From positions 7,068,001-7,132,000 of the forward strand of contig NC_026655.2 of assembly GCF_000004075.3 (NCBI RefSeq): a stretch of 64,000 nucleotides of DNA, in the 5' to 3' direction. The translations under genes were made by a program, and so were the position numbers. This document shows, piece after piece, positions 33,716-51,235 of the stretch; the stretch's first letter is position 1, and the number at the start of each line of letters is the position of its first letter. Under the pieces are notes generated by a model. It saw nothing but the letters and a program-made list of their open reading frames with translations, ran no database searches and had not been told where the DNA came from. The DNA comes from Cucumis sativus. Its lineage: Eukaryota; Streptophyta; Magnoliopsida; Cucurbitales; Cucurbitaceae.

Positions 33716-35590
33716 GATAAACTACGAATAAACTTCAATATTTGAAAATGCTCCAAATAGAAATCTACTAAATCCACAGTTTTTACACACAGCTAACAAA
33801 ATTTGTTGAGGGGCCATTCAACTAAGAATGTGTACCTAAGCAGGTTTAAAACATCAAAGGTTTTATTAATTAAATTGGGAGCAATATGATGAAACTATAA
33901 CCCTAGCTGGCTTAGATTCAAGATTCCATCGATATAATTTTAGAATCTAAACTATTGTAATCACTTGGATTAATTAAAAGGGTCACATAAACTAATGAAT
34001 TAAATTTTGATAAAGTTGAAGTAAAAGTTGGTAAGATAATTTTAAAACTTAAAAATGTTTTAAGGAATGATGGTTGATATTTGAAGGGGTCCCATGTTTT
34101 TTTATTTTTTTAGTTCTATTAGGTCACTTTTCATTGTATACTAAAAAGCAGCCAATGGGACAATAATTTTAGAGACCTTTAAATTTCTTAGGTCCACTAG
34201 ATATCAATAATCAAATCATTGCCTTTGGTTGAAATATTAAATGCTAATCATATTCTTCTAGACACTTTTGATAAATCTATATGTTGAAAATTAACTTTAT
34301 GTGTCAAAGTTCATTTTAATAAACTTATTGATAAGAAAAAGAAAGAAAGTGATGGAAAAGTGAAAAAAAAAACCTTTAAATTACAAAATAGTTCACGAGT
34401 TCTCGTAAAATGAGCCTAGTTGACAAGTATAACAACAATTACAAATATCTCCAAACCTTGATGTTAAATGTTAATAAAAAAATCTAGCAAGATCGTCGTA
34501 TAATCAAGACAATATTATAGACCCTTTAGTTTACAATTTTTTTCCTTTTTTTTCGTTGTTGGGAATTAAATTTTCGATTTTGAAAAATTAATAATAGTAG
34601 AATTGACACGAAAGTAAAAGTTGATAAAAGGAAAGCTAATTAAATAAAACTAAACTCTAATTTCCAAAAAAAAAAAAGACGTTTAATGGAGATATTGTAT
34701 TCATCAATGATTAGTTCTAGTCAACTTTGGACTCAATTGAGAGTTGACTTCATCATATAAACTAATGTATTATGGCCCTACTAGTGAGTCATTTTCTCGA
34801 TGCATTTTAATGGTTACATCTAGCTAGGAAAAATACTTAATATAACATGCTAGATGATTTTTTTCATATATCCTTCAAGTTATCACCAATCTTGCCATTA
34901 TAAATGACATCCAACGTAATTAGCTTTTAATTTATATATCAATTAATAATTTAGTTATATTGTGTATATATCTTGATTTATTTCATGTTTCTATTATGAG
35001 TCTCCTTACAATTTTAATTTAAGAAACTACTAGGGGATATTTTGATAGTCTTGTGGTTCAATGTTAATATGTTAATATTTATTTTTATTAAGAAAAATGA
35101 GGATGAGGAAGGGAAAGGAAAAAGTATATTTTGAGTTTGAGGGATAAAGGGATGTTTGGAGGTGGTGATGTTAAAGAGAATAAATGAAGGGAAAAGAATT
35201 TTAGAAAAGCCAAAAATGACAAAGGGGAAAATCCAAATTTAGGAGTTAAGAGTAGGACTGTGGTTGTGAATTGTGTGACCCCAAATATTTCCATTCTATC
35301 ATCATTAACAACACCTATTGGTATCTAAATCCCCTTAATTTGGCTTACAATTATAAATTAAATACAATTTATACAAAAATTCCTTTAATACCATTAGAGA
35401 TTTACTAATATGAACATAGTTGGATAAAGAAATTGACACAACAAAAATAGAGTCAAACACTTAATTGAAAGAAAAGAAACTTTTATTAAGGTTATAAAAA
35501 TTAAAAGTTACGATTTTGCGAGAATACTTTACCTCTGAATAATAGGTGAGACGATCAGTAATATCCTCCCGCTATATCGAAAATATAATT
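33716..35590. other. Gene-free stretch
   Basis: AT-rich intergenic DNA. The minus-strand frame at 35088-35294 is a pyrimidine-rich low-complexity translation. I see no domain, RNA gene or clear repeat boundary. Confidence 0.5.
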
Positions 35591-35594
35591 GATT

Positions 35595-36214
35595 GAGAGA
35601 ATAGTTAAGTAAACAAAAAGAACAAATAGCACATGAGACTTTGTTAACCTAGTTCGATGAATTTGACCTATGTCTAGGGAGTTTCTCCGCTCAAATAAGA
35701 AATATTATTAAGATTCAAACGAGTAATCATCAACACACTTAAATTATAACAAAAACCTTACTCAAAGACAAACACCTCATAAATTTTTGTTTGAATCTAC
35801 TTGAAGATAAACCCAACTCTTATAAATTCATCAACTGCAATTTAACTATTTCAGTATTCTTTCATATTTTTTATCAACAAGTGCAGCGTAAGTACCACTT
35901 GCAGAACTTCAGTAATCAATCTTCATAAAGAAGGTAATTCGACAACATTCTCAAATAATAATTATTGAAAAGAGAACTTCGAAATCAATTTTCCATCAAT
36001 GCGCACACCGAGCTAAAACTATGACTTAACTATTCAAATATTAATATAATATATCTCCACTTAAAGATACATATAAAAGATCATCCAGGAAGGAAAATAT
36101 TTTATCACTAAATAATATCTCTAGCTATCTTTAAATAATATTCTTTATTTAAATAACCACGTTCGTAATAACAAAAAGAAACTTATTAATTTTTTTTTTT
36201 ACAAAAATATCCAA
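35595..36214 (-). mobile_element. Probable solo LTR, minus orientation
   Basis: On the minus strand it begins TGTTGGATATTTTTG at about 36214 and contains 'ttgttaacctagttcgatga' near 35642 (plus strand), the kind of phrase found near one end of Copia-type LTRs in plants. It resembles the segment at 32330-32935 in start, overall layout and length. No coding sequence flanks it. Confidence 0.4.
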
Positions 36215-38585
36215 CATTGATCTTAAAACTTCACTCACCTTTTAGTTAATTTTTTTTCTAAGGTATAGTAGAAATATCAATTCATCTTTTATATTTTCAT
36301 AAGACACATCAATATCAACATGTCAAAATATGTATTAAAGAAAGTATCGACCTGAACCAAATTTAATAATATGATTACAACTAAAGTTGAAAGCCTAGTA
36401 TAACCCATGAAGTGTTATGACCAGCAAATTTGTACATATAGTTTAGATGGCTAAAATATAATATATCAGTTAGAGAGTTAAGAAAATGGAATCTAGTCTC
36501 CACACATTTTTTATCTTAAAAAAACAATAATAATATGAGCCACTAGAATATATTACATAACAGGTGGTTCATCTTTATTTGCGGATAAAAGATAATCATG
36601 AAGAAACTTTTTTCGATGGAAAAAAATGAAACAATGAAATTTTTTTCTTTTTCTATAAGAAAAAAACTATATATAAAAGAAAGATAGTAGAAAGTTTTAA
36701 CATTTAACCTAATAAGGAGAAGTTGTAAGTGTCCTTTGTTATTAAACTATGTTTAATTTTTTTAATAGACATTTACAGAAATGACAAAGTTCAATATATT
36801 TTCTGTCCATGGTTGGTAACATGACTCTAACTTTCAAGAATATACTTTAACAAAAACAGAATTTATATACTTTGAGAAAAACCTATAAAGATATTTTTGG
36901 AAGAAAGATACGTTGAGGCCAAGAGATTAATAGGTTCGATAATATACAACAAAATCGGGTCTATAACTAGCTTAAAGTATGTAATAATAATTATTATAAT
37001 TACTGCTGTATTATTATCGTAAAAAAGAAGTTGGTCAATGTACATTTTTTTAAATGTGTTGCTCACAATACTTAAATTAACATTTTTTTAACAAAGTAGT
37101 AGAGAACGACGAGGGATGAGAAGACACACCGAAATATTTTAATTAGGTTAACACATCTTCAACACCAACATACCATGCCACGATTTTAAAAGAGATACAT
37201 AGTTAAAATAACATTAATACATCCACTTATTACATAATACAGAAAATATTTCAGTATTTATCTCGTGCTTTCATTATGGTTTAAAATTTTTAAAGTTGAT
37301 TTTCAAACAATGATGTGTTTTAAAAATACAACCGGGAGTAAAATTATAAAAAATTGGTAGGTATTTTATTTTATTATCGTAAAAGATGGTAGGAAGAATA
37401 TCATATTTGTTCATTGCTGCTATGTGTAGTTACAGTTTTGTCAAAAACTAAATAATAGTGAGAAGGAATCTTCTATTGACTAATACCACCAGGAAGGAGT
37501 AAGTTTTTTTGTTCATTTAACTTTACTCATCAATTATTTGTTTCACATAACAAAGTCAACGTTTCGAAATGTGGGTGAGGCCATGATAAGATCCACCTTT
37601 CTATGTCAGTGAAAGAATTTGTTGGGAGATTGTTTCGTGACATATCCAAACATCCTCTACCATTCAAATGATTTAAGCTATTTATTGATCATATATATAT
37701 ATATATATATATACATATAAAGTTGTGGTATTTTTAAATACAAACAAAATAAAAATGTAAATATATACATATAAGATGGATTATTATCTGTCTATAACTT
37801 AAAAACTAAAACTTGTAATTTTACTACTCTATAGCTAGGGAGACAGTTACACAATAATTCTCAACTGGCATAGTCTAATTGTTTTTTCAATATATTTGAA
37901 TTTGTTTTTTTATATGTGATTGGAGGGGCTAATTAAGATCAGATGGATAAAGCCAGGTATCATTTTAATTTGGTTAACTAACTATCAAGAGTAAGACGTA
38001 AATCTGAATATGTCTGGAAGGAGCGAGAAGATATGCTAACTAGTAATTTTTATATATATATTACATAAGGAGCATAAACTGTAAGGGCACACTAAATCCA
38101 CCTCTGGCTCCAAGGTTCTCACATAGTAGAAAACCCTTAAAATCTCATAAATTATTGGTCGACATGTCAGACATTTTCATTCATATATTTCTGTATTTTT
38201 ATTATCCAACCTCAACATGAGAGATGAATCAACATTATTATTAATTTTTATTGTAAGAAAATTAACTGAACATAAAAAGAATCATAAACAACAAAGTGTC
38301 ACGAATGTAAATACAATATAAATAATTAATCATGATCACAACACTTGTTTTACCCTGAATGGGTTTCTGGTATAGTGGCTGTGGAGTTTGCAGTTTACAA
38401 GAGAAAAAACAAGATTATTAACTTGTTTTTTTTTAAAGCGTACGTAACTTATTTATTAATCTACTTTTCTAAAATTTTTACTTTTATTAATTTCTCTAAA
38501 ATATTCATCCATATGTTCATCAACATTTCTGTAAAAAAGAAATCTCGAGATTTACGTAAACAGTGTCATTTTAAACCCTATGCCA
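36215..38585. other. Gene-free stretch before the bHLH gene
   Basis: AT-rich DNA with an (AT)n microsatellite at about 37690-37713. The frames at 36863-37066 and 38345-38617 have no recognisable content. The last few hundred bases probably belong to the bHLH promoter. Confidence 0.5.
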
Positions 38586-38589
38586 TCCC

Positions 38590-38600
38590 ATATATAAATA
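38590..38600 (+). promoter_or_regulatory. Likely TATA box of the bHLH gene
   Basis: 'atatataaata' lies about 170 bp before the ATG at 38769, giving a leader of roughly 140 nt. This is the best TATA candidate in the upstream region; positional inference. Confidence 0.4.
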
Positions 38601-38768
38601 TAACTTGTCATAGATGATCATAAATTGTTAACATGACAAAGAATAAATAGAGATACAATAAGTGAGAAGAAGTCTCAAATCAGAGGTAAAGATTCGGCAG
38701 GAATTTAATTTGTAGAAAAAATCTTCAAAATAACTCACTAACGTGAAAAAAGAAAAAAACCCTTCGAT

Positions 38769-41597
38769 ATGGCCGATGAATATCCAGCCGGAAGCCTCTT
38801 CTCGCCGGCAGTTACCAATACCTCACCGTGTTCCGTCGGCAACTCCACCTTCTTGATTGATTCAACCATTACATCAGCTTCTAATTGGAACCAAAGTTTT
38901 CTGTAAGTTCATCATCACATTCAAAAATTCATTTTCTTATCATTATAAAAGTACATAACTATTTTTGTTTTGAATTGGTAGTGGATGGAATGATGAACAA
39001 AGAGTTGACACCACTGTGGTGGTGGATTCAATGACGGTCACAAAATTAAATTATGATGATCAAGAAATTACTTGTGGATCCGAGGAGCAACAAAATCCTA
39101 ACATGTTTTTCAAGTCCACCGATGATGATCATCACTCTTTGTTTTTAATGGAACAACCTTATAATATTCAAACCGCTACAAATCTTTACCATGATGTTGT
39201 CACAACTACAACTAGCCAAGTGTTACCAATGGCTTTCCCTTTTGAGGCCATTTCCATTGGGTATACTCCAACGTTGTTGCCATGTTCATCACTGGATCAA
39301 CCAACACAATTTCTTGCCAACAATCGAACCATTAATAATTGTTGTTCCTTAACAAATCCGGATGAGTTGTTGTCTTGTCATCCTATGTTTCAAACACAGT
39401 TGTTACATCCTCCTCCCCTCAATTTCTCCAATGGAATTATACCCAAATGCCCAACAAAGGTAAGAATTTGAATTAGTTGCTATATTTACTCTCATGATTA
39501 GCTCTATTAATTGTTGAACAATTTTTCATAGCTTATGTTCGTATAATAATAATTTCAAATTTTCAATTTCTTTTTTCGTTTTTAGAATGTATGTTTGGTT
39601 CTCTCCCTATCTCTACAATGGTTTTCACTCATTTTAAAGAAATACTTCAATTTTCCGTCTAACAATTTAAAAAAAAAGGTTTAATAAACTATTTATTTTA
39701 TTCTCGTTTGGTTATCGTTTGATTTTTTAAAATTAAGCTTATAAATTAGGCTTTCATTTCAATTTGCTAACGTTTCCGTTCTTTGTTCTTGAATTTTTTA
39801 ACAAAATATGAAAAGTTGAAATATCAGTGGGTACTTGAAAATGATGCACACCCATGGTAAGAATGTGAGTAAGAAAATGCTTAATATTTAAAAACAAAAT
39901 GATACTGAACAAGACCTTAATTTTTCAAACTTTAAGTTGATTAAAAACACGGGTACAAATTGCATTTTTTTAGTTGGACTTTGGCTTATGCTGTAATGGA
40001 TCTTTCTTGCTCCATGTGAGCATTCCTTTCGCTCACGTCTTGGACTTCTTCCTTGTTTGAAGTGACGATATTCTTTTTTTTTTGGGTTTGAGGTATATGA
40101 AACAAATACCTACATGGATGTGTTGTTAAATATATATATATATATATATATATATCGGATAATAAAATATGAAAATTCAAATATGGAAGCAGTGTTTATA
40201 ACCTTAATTTTCATAAATAAAAAATAGTTATTAATTTGGTCGGTTGAACAAAATTTCAGTTGATGGGTTGTGATGAAGTTGTCGAAGATTGGAGTAGGGT
40301 TGAGAGGGAAAACGAAAGTAAAGAAATTGCAATAATCAAAAGGCCAAGAAGTGACAATTTGCCATCCCCATTACCCACTTTTAAGGTGCATTACATAATA
40401 CATTCACATTCCATCAAACTTTTTGGCTACAGATTGAGCTTTCCTTTAATTCAAAATAACTTTTTTTCTTCTCCAAAGGTTCGAAAAGAGAAGCTTGGCG
40501 ACAAGATCACAGCTCTTCAACAACTTGTTTCCCCTTTTGGAAAGGTGAATTTCTTAATCTTCCACTATATTTTTTATAGTTGACAATGTTATAGAGAAAG
40601 TAATAGTACTAAATAGTTCTGTTGTTGTGGCCGTACGAATTAGAAGTGATAACAAGAGATTGGGCAAGGATTCTATTGTTTAATAAGTCTGTGAACAAAA
40701 CATGTTAAAAAGGTTTAAAACTAGAACTTTTGTTCATATGATTATTGCAGCTAAAAAAATAAGTACATGTTTGGTACACAAAGGTTTTGATTACTCTGTC
40801 ATTGAACTTCAAAATTGGTATTCATATAGTATGCCGAGTAGTTAGTTGACTTAGTAAAGTGATGATTTCCATTTACTAAAAGAGTTGAGTTGTATTTTTT
40901 ATATTTATTGAAGAAATTAAAAACCTATTTCAAACATGTATGAGTGCCCAATTAATTAGAAATTAAATTCAAATGTTAAGAACCAAAAAGTGTTAGTTTT
41001 AAGAACTTAAGAATAAATTCGGATCCTACTACTGTCTCTAATATAATCATTTTTGTTATTCATATCCACATTTTAGACTGATACTGCCTCAGTTCTACAT
41101 GAAGCAATTGAGTACATCAAGTTTCTTCACAACCAAATTCGTGTAAGTACATCTTATTGTCTTCTTCATTCCTTTACAACCAAGACCTAACCCAAAAAAG
41201 AAAAAACATGTAAACAAGCACATAAATAATTAATTAATTTGGACATGCTTGTAATCTTTTTGGGGGTTCTATTAATTGTCAAATATGCATTCAGGTTTTG
41301 AGTACTCCATATATGGAAATTGGAGACCAAAATCAAGAGCCAAAGGTAAAAAAAAAAAAACCATATTTCTATATTGTATACTAAGAAAAAAATACGGATT
41401 TTTTGAACATGTTTATAAAATTTTTTGATGACAAGCAGATTATTAGTGAGGAAGAATTGAAGAACACCAACGAGAATATGAAAGAAGATCTAAGAAGTCG
41501 AGGACTTTGTCTAGTGACAATTCCAAGTACAGTTGCATTAGCAAATGGTAATATACTTAATTTCTGGTCTCCCACATTTGGAGGTACTTTTAGATAA
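38769..41597 (+). CDS. bHLH transcription factor, bHLH112/bHLH123-like (7 exons, 359 aa)
   Basis: Exons 38769-38902, 38982-39459, 40260-40385, 40479-40544, 41077-41142, 41295-41345 and 41439-41597. All junctions are GT-AG and the joined length is 1080 nt including TAA. The protein starts 'MADEYPAGSLFSPAVTNTS'. Exon 2 is a Thr/Asn/His-rich regulatory region. Exons 3-5 hold the bHLH core: 'KRPRSDNLPSPLPTFK', 'VRKEKLGDKITALQQLVSPF' and 'TDTASVLHEAIEYIKFLHNQ' (about residues 230-290). The end 'LRSRGLCLVTIPST...FWSPTFGGTFR' is the usual C-terminus of this plant subgroup. The basic region lacks the His-Glu-Arg set needed for canonical E-box contact and has a Pro-rich 'PSPLPTFKVRKEK' instead, which is normal in this subgroup and suggests altered DNA preference. 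Expected to be nuclear and to dimerise through the HLH. Arabidopsis relatives act in stress and root or reproductive development; the role here is unknown. Confidence 0.88.
40131..40155. repeat. (TA)n microsatellite in bHLH intron 2
   Basis: About 12 uninterrupted TA units, 105 bp before exon 3. Probably length-variable. Confidence 0.9.
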
Positions 41598-41609
41598 AGT
41601 AATGAAGCT

Positions 41610-41800
41610 GACACTAATAATGTGAGTCAAAAACTGACATTATAGGAGTACGATATCGGTTAGGTGTTCAACATTAAAGAATGTGGTATTAAAAGTGTTC
41701 AATGTCAATCACATGTAATGTCGGTTTCAACCAATATTGGACATTTTTAATAGTACTGTCTTCGATATCGGTCCAACTTTGGACATTTTAATTTTCTGAA
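41610..41800. repeat. Transposon-like remnant after the bHLH gene
   Basis: Contains repeated inverted phrases around 'aatgtcggtttcaaccaata' and 'cgatatcggt', with 'tggacattttt...' on both sides. Such 'gacattgaa/ttcaatgtc' arrangements are common in degraded plant DNA transposon ends. No terminal repeat could be fixed. Confidence 0.3.
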
Positions 41801-43960
41801 CTATATTTAAGCTGACATGAAATAGTTGGCAGCCAAAGTAGGGATGTGAATGCTTTAGTTTAACTGCTGAGCAAGAAAATTGGTGTGGACATACTATGTT
41901 TAATTTGCAGATTGTAATCTCAGTTTGAAAGATAGGCTTTGTGTTGGGCCAGCTACAAACGTAACCAACTTCAGCTTAGGATGATTTTGTTATTGATGAG
42001 GGTTATAGGCTACTATCACTATCTAAACTATGTTGACAGTTGAATTCAATTCACTGAGCCATCATACTTCGGGTTTAATATCTATGATTTTCAATAATAT
42101 TTCAAGATCCTATCTTTTTTCACGAAATCGAGGGTTAAATTTTTCTATCACACATACAGTTTATAAACACGCAGCTCGTATAACACTTGAATTGCAAAAC
42201 AATAATTTTATTTTATTTTAGCACATATAAATTTTTATTAACTAATGAAATAGCCTTTAATGAATTTGACTTCAATTGTGTCAACATGATAAGTTGAGAC
42301 TGTTATCATTTTACTAGTTAATGAAATAATTGTTCGTAACCATTATTACAAGATGAGTTGTAAATCTACGTTGTCACCAAGATATATATAAGACACTTAA
42401 CCTTATAAGACACTTAACCTTGTGTATATACTATAGACCCTTTTGAGTTGTTGTCTAAACATGATCTCTATGTACCTATCTGTCAACGATTCGTTGTTTT
42501 CTTTATTCATAAATTAATATCGTTGGCTTTTACTTTATTGGATGAATTTATGCATGATTTTGAGTGTGTTTGGATTACATTTTCAAATGTTTAATTGTAA
42601 AAATAAATTATTTTGAAGATAGTTGAAGTGTTTGACAGCCCTTCCAAAATAACATTTGAAATGTATTTTAATCAATTTTGTTTTATCAAAAAATATATAT
42701 TTTGTTTTCTTAAAGAAATGGGTGGATCTAAAAACCAATTGACAATAAGAGCAATAACACATCTATCTTATAAGAAGTGTGAGTCTCCTTAGTTTTCTCA
42801 ATATGTAATTCTCAACATCTCAACAAATATATCCAACAAGAGAGTTGTTATGAAAGCAAGCAGAAAAAGTAATGACACAAAGATTGATAGCCCTGTTCGG
42901 TGCAAAAAAACCACCTACGCTTGAGGAACAATATGCCTGGTGAAATAAAACTTCACAATATAAAGAGTTTAACAATTACAACGAAAGTACTTATATGTCG
43001 AACTACTTCTTCGATGACTCACGTATAACTTGCTATTCAAACAATTCAACTTAAGCTTCCCTAATCTTGAGCTCAATCCCTTCAATTTCACAAAAATTCT
43101 TTTTCATGCTTAATTTGCATATGAGACCCTCTGATTACACTATAATTTGAATCCCCCTAACTAAAGTGAGATTCTCTCATATTTGCTATATGTTAAGGCA
43201 AAACAAACAAATCATGGAAAAACTAGATTAACACAAATCATGCAACAAACCAATAACTACGATGGCAGAAGCAAACCAAACAATACACAAGCAACCCACA
43301 AGTTGGCCGACAAACCAAGAGCCACAACCACACATTCAATTTTCATGAGTTTTTTTATGAACATTTTTATGTTAAGTTAACCCCAACTAACCCCTGAATA
43401 TCAACAAATAGGTTATGTTTACAAAATCAGGAACTTAAGGAGAGAAAACAAAAAAGAAAATAGCATTCAAAACACCCAAACATAACCAAACAACCAAAAT
43501 AAAAGTCAACAATCACCACTAGCAGGAGCAGCATCATTATATCCATGACCCATATTTCAAGTACCTAGAAGCATGATCTGTGCGTGAACGCATCACTTGA
43601 AGCTTTGCGCTCTGTAGAGTGCTGAATCAGAAGGTAAATTTTTCCTTGGATTCTACAAAGAAGACACCCATGTGATGCATCAAGCTAAGCTTGCCGGACT
43701 CGTGAAAGATACCAAATTTGTGGGATGAGGAACACTCCTTAACCACCCCAATTTTATGCAGAAGTGCATATTTGACACTTAAATTAGACAACAGTAATTG
43801 TGTATTCTTAAGCCAAGCTTTATTCACAATTAAGAAACAAGATATCAATATAATGGATTAACAAATTGCAAATTAAATAGAAGTGGAAATAAACATAATT
43901 CACGTATATATGTGTAGCCTCTTACTTTCATTTTTTAACTTTGATGTATAACTATACATT
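41801..43960. other. Gene-free spacer between the bHLH gene and the RLK cluster
   Basis: Holds the likely 3' untranslated region of the bHLH gene and an LTR-like segment at about 42840-43110 ('agattgatagccctgttcgg', 'ctacgcttgaggaacaatat'). A more complex stretch at 43500-43850 has a minus-strand 73-aa frame (43627-43848) that I cannot assign; it may be an old gene or transposon fragment. Confidence 0.4.
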
Positions 43961-43961
43961 C

Positions 43962-47389
<3,428 letters not shown>

Positions 47390-49460
47390 GATTCATTTCA
47401 TTTTGGGTATGGAAACAATTAAGAGCTAAGACTAAAAGGGTTTATTCTTATTCTTATTATTTTATTGTTCTTGTTATTGATATTAATGTTTATCATTAGC
47501 GAGGACAAATAAGATTGAAAAATAATTAAGGCATTCAACGTGAAAATGGGTAAGTTGGACTATGCCATTGTTGAGTTCTCTAGAAAAGGATGGTATATTT
47601 AAATATAAATAATTTTTTTATAAAAAAAAAACTATTTAAGAAATAAAACTTTACCAAATGGTGAATAGTGGTTAGAGAGCAAAATTAGTTGCAATATGAT
47701 TATAGTAAACAGTGGAATTAATATCAATTTTGTTTACAAAAGTTGGAGGATGATAAATTAAGAATACAATATTTAAAAGATGTCTTCCAAGATAGGTTAC
47801 TTTTAGTATATGAAATGTGTGTATATAAGTATTGTATTCATGTGTATCAAGTGTATAAAGTGTATTTGTTCATTTTTGATATTTTATAGACTATATTTAT
47901 TCCTAACTTTGTCATTTTTTCTAAAGTAGGAAGTTTGAACTATAAATCTAATCTTTAAAATTTACCTTCTCAAATATGTAAGAAACCTTATTTTAATAGA
48001 CAATATTTTGATTTAAAATTCGTATTTTTTTTATTGTTTTTAAATACAATAAAATAATCTAAAATATTTTATAAATATAGCAATATTTCACAATCTATCT
48101 ACCATAGATAGTGACTAACTGTTATATTTGCACATATAGCTAATAGTCTTTTGTTAATATATTGTTCAATCCAACAATATTTATACCTATTTTCAACTAT
48201 TTTGTTATTTATAATTTTAAAAAACCATCCTAACTATACACCATATAAAAAATTTTAAAAAATTGTTGTATAAAGTGTAGTGGATTGATTTTTCCAAAAA
48301 AAATTGTTAATCAGATTTATGTTTTTCTTTAAAAAAACATTAAGGATTGCTGCTGAAATGGGGAAGCACACAAATATTATTGTAATTTAGTTACTAAACA
48401 ATAGATGAATCGACGTGCCTGCTTCAAAACGGCATTACCTAATTGGCCCTTTCACTTGAATCTCTACGCTTTTTCTGAATCCAATTTTAAATTATGTTGG
48501 TAATTAACCCATAACCATCTTTACTATATAAATTGATGTTTATTTTATTTCATGTGATGTGACTATTTTAATTTTTAATATGCACCATTTTGTAAACAAT
48601 GGTTGACTATATGGGTTTTTAAATTGATATATATACTTAAAATAAATAGTAGGCTTCTCTTATTGCACCTGTCGTTTAGTGAATCACCCTATAAATGATC
48701 TGTCTATTAATTTTATACAAAAATTGTTCCACACAAGTCCACACGCACCCTAATAAAGTAATATATATAGTACTCAGAAAACTAATTATGAAACCATCTT
48801 ATATAATGCAAGTCGGAATAATTAAATTAATTGTACTAAAAAAATTACATTAATTATGTTATGATTTCAGATATTAAACTTTCTATTTAGGCCCTTGATG
48901 GGTATTATACATGGGTCTATTCAGGTTGTTTCAATTAGTTCAAATGGTACGATCAATTTCATAACTTATTGATTTGGACTATATTTGGTGGTGATTTTGA
49001 AATAGATAAAATAATTTTTGTCATATTTCAAGTCATTATACGAAAGTCGGTTTAGAGTTTAAACATTACTTTTAATAATCAAAATTGATTTTGAATTACT
49101 AAACTTCTCTTTCCTTATACTTATTTTGAGATGCTTATGAATATGATAACGTAATTTTGGAGTCGAGCATAGATGGCCCGACACAAACTTGTTAGGTAAA
49201 AGAAGACTGTACAAAATTGATTATCTAAATCATGTTCACTACATCTTATCTTGTGGGGGTAAAATAAATGCAATAACACAAGCTTGAATCTTCTGTTGAG
49301 TTTCATATACAATATCATGTACATCTTTTAATTTTGATAGATCAACTTTCATGTCCAATTTTTCATTTTATTCCAATAGAAAAAAATAAAATATGTTAAG
49401 ATTTTGATTGGTTGTAAAACTATTCTTTTAGTTGTTTCCTTGTTGTCTTGGTCATAGATT
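47390..49460. other. Gene-free upstream region of RLK copy 1
   Basis: Contains the presumed promoter of copy 1 next to 47389, then AT-rich DNA. A copy of the dispersed 'aaatatagcaatatttcaca ... ctaccatagatag' repeat lies at about 48055-48240. No coding sequence seen. Confidence 0.5.
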
Positions 49461-50034
49461 TTTTATATTATAGCTCAATGATGGTCTTTCCATACTGGTA
49501 GTTGGATCTCTTTCTTATTAGGTTGTATGCTTTTTTCTCGTAAAGGTTAGGTAGAAAAGTTCCTAACCTAGTGTGTGTGCGGCCGTACAAATCTTGGTGT
49601 TCATGATCTATGCGTGTGCTCACAAAGAGACACTGTTCTACTCTATGAAGACTGTTTGTTGTTAACATGTTGAATATTGATTGAGAAATTGAATTATAAT
49701 GATTAGGGGAGCCTAATTACACTATAGTGGTGGAGTTGAATAATCCAAGAAAGCCTGGGGTTAGCAAGAAGAATCAAATCGAGTATTAACAACTACTTAG
49801 ATGAAGCTTAAGTGATCGTCTAGAGCCTAATCTTGCCGTTTATTAAGATTGTCTATTAAAAATAAATTGAATACTTGTAATCCAATTTATATATTCTAGT
49901 GTGAACATTCTTCTCAATTTATACACGTAGGTGTATTTTACCGAACTACGTTACCAAGTCTCTTGTGTTATTTTCTCTCTTCTCTCTATAATGCATGTGT
50001 TAATTGTCTTGTTATAACATTAGATCCAACAACT
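49461..50034. mobile_element. Possible LTR fragment
   Basis: The right end 'gttataacattagatccaac' followed by 'aac', and the preceding CT-rich 'ttttctctcttctctctata', resemble the 3' end of Copia-type LTRs. The left limit is uncertain, and no primer-binding site ('tggtatcagagc') follows. A LINE fragment starts directly after it. Confidence 0.25.
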
Positions 50035-50035
50035 A

Positions 50036-51235
50036 AGTGGCTATGGAGGTATCACAATGAACCAACGGCTCTATGAAGGACTTTTTGGTTGATGTCAAAT
50101 ATTCAAATACTCCTATGGATGATATCCCCACTGTTGCAAAACACAGTAGTCTCGATGCTCCTTGGAGATCTATTTGCAAAGGTTTGGATTGGTTCAAGAC
50201 TCAAATGGATTGGAAATTAAACAATGGCATGTCCTTATAGTTTTGACATAGCAATTGGAGCATTTATGGGCCTCTCTACGTATCTTTTTCCAGATTATAT
50301 ACTCTCCCATCTTTCCAAAATGGTACCATAAGAGATATGTGAAATTTTGATTGTAATGGCTGGGATTTCCATCCTAAAAGACCCCTAAGAGACAGAGAAG
50401 TACTTCTTTGGAGAAATATCAAAGAAAAATCTCCTCTCCCTTTATGAAAACAGCTATATGAACTACCCCATCTAGAAGCTCATCAAAAGTAATGATATCT
50501 TCTCTGTCATTTCTGTTAATCTTGCTATGAATACTTCTCCCCATGCTTTAGATGAGAGCTTCCATTTCATGCATATATGGAAATCTAAAATCCCTAAAAA
50601 AATGCAAATTCAAATTTTTCTCATGAACTATCATTCGCAAAGGAATCCTCACAATCGAGTCAATCCAACATATAGGCTTAAAAATATTTGTCTCAACCCA
50701 AATTGGTGCATTATGTACGTAAAAATAATAATGAGACCATGTACCATCTTTTCCTCTACTATCCTTTTGTTCTATTTTTATGGAGCAATGTTAAGGCTCA
50801 CACTGGATGCATGGATAAACAATACAAACAGCCTAAGAGATCTCTATACAAGCAGATTTGCTCTATAAATACTAAATCACAAAGGGGTGTGATTCTCTTT
50901 AATCTCCTGGTGGCCACTACATGGATAACTTAGTTGGAAAGGAACAAAAGGCTCTTCAGCAACAACCATGACTCTACAATTAGCTTATGAGAGAATATCT
51001 GCAATCACTGATTTATGGTCTTAAAAAAACAAGCTCTTCAAGAGTGATTCCCCTACGTCTTTGTTAGCCTCTTTTCATGGGGTTTATCTCTAGCCCTCTT
51101 GTACTGATCTAGAACTTTGTATCCCCTATACTTTATTAAATATATTTCAAGAGATGATGAGGACACTAAAATTAAGGGTGAACACCTAGTGGGAATGCTT
51201 GGATATGTCTACTAATCCTACAAGTATTCTTTTTT
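50036..51235 (+). pseudogene. LINE reverse-transcriptase 3' remnant
   Basis: Plus-strand translation gives 'WLWRYHNEPTALWRTFW' near 50038, the 'WLWRFxxE..LWxxV' segment of plant LINE reverse transcriptases. Around 50520-50870 it gives 'AMNTSPHALDESFHFMHIWK' and 'SKIPKKMQIQIFLMNYHSQR', the approach to the zinc-binding domain. Many stops and frame shifts are present. The 3' tail 'ggtgaacacctagtgggaat' ends at 51235 with an A-rich run. It is a dead insertion in the spacer between RLK copies 1 and 2. Confidence 0.65.

Noticed and set aside
43627..43848. 73-aa minus-strand frame near the RLK cluster
   Set aside because: Not part of the RLK gene, no recognised motif; possibly an old fragment but not supportable as a gene.
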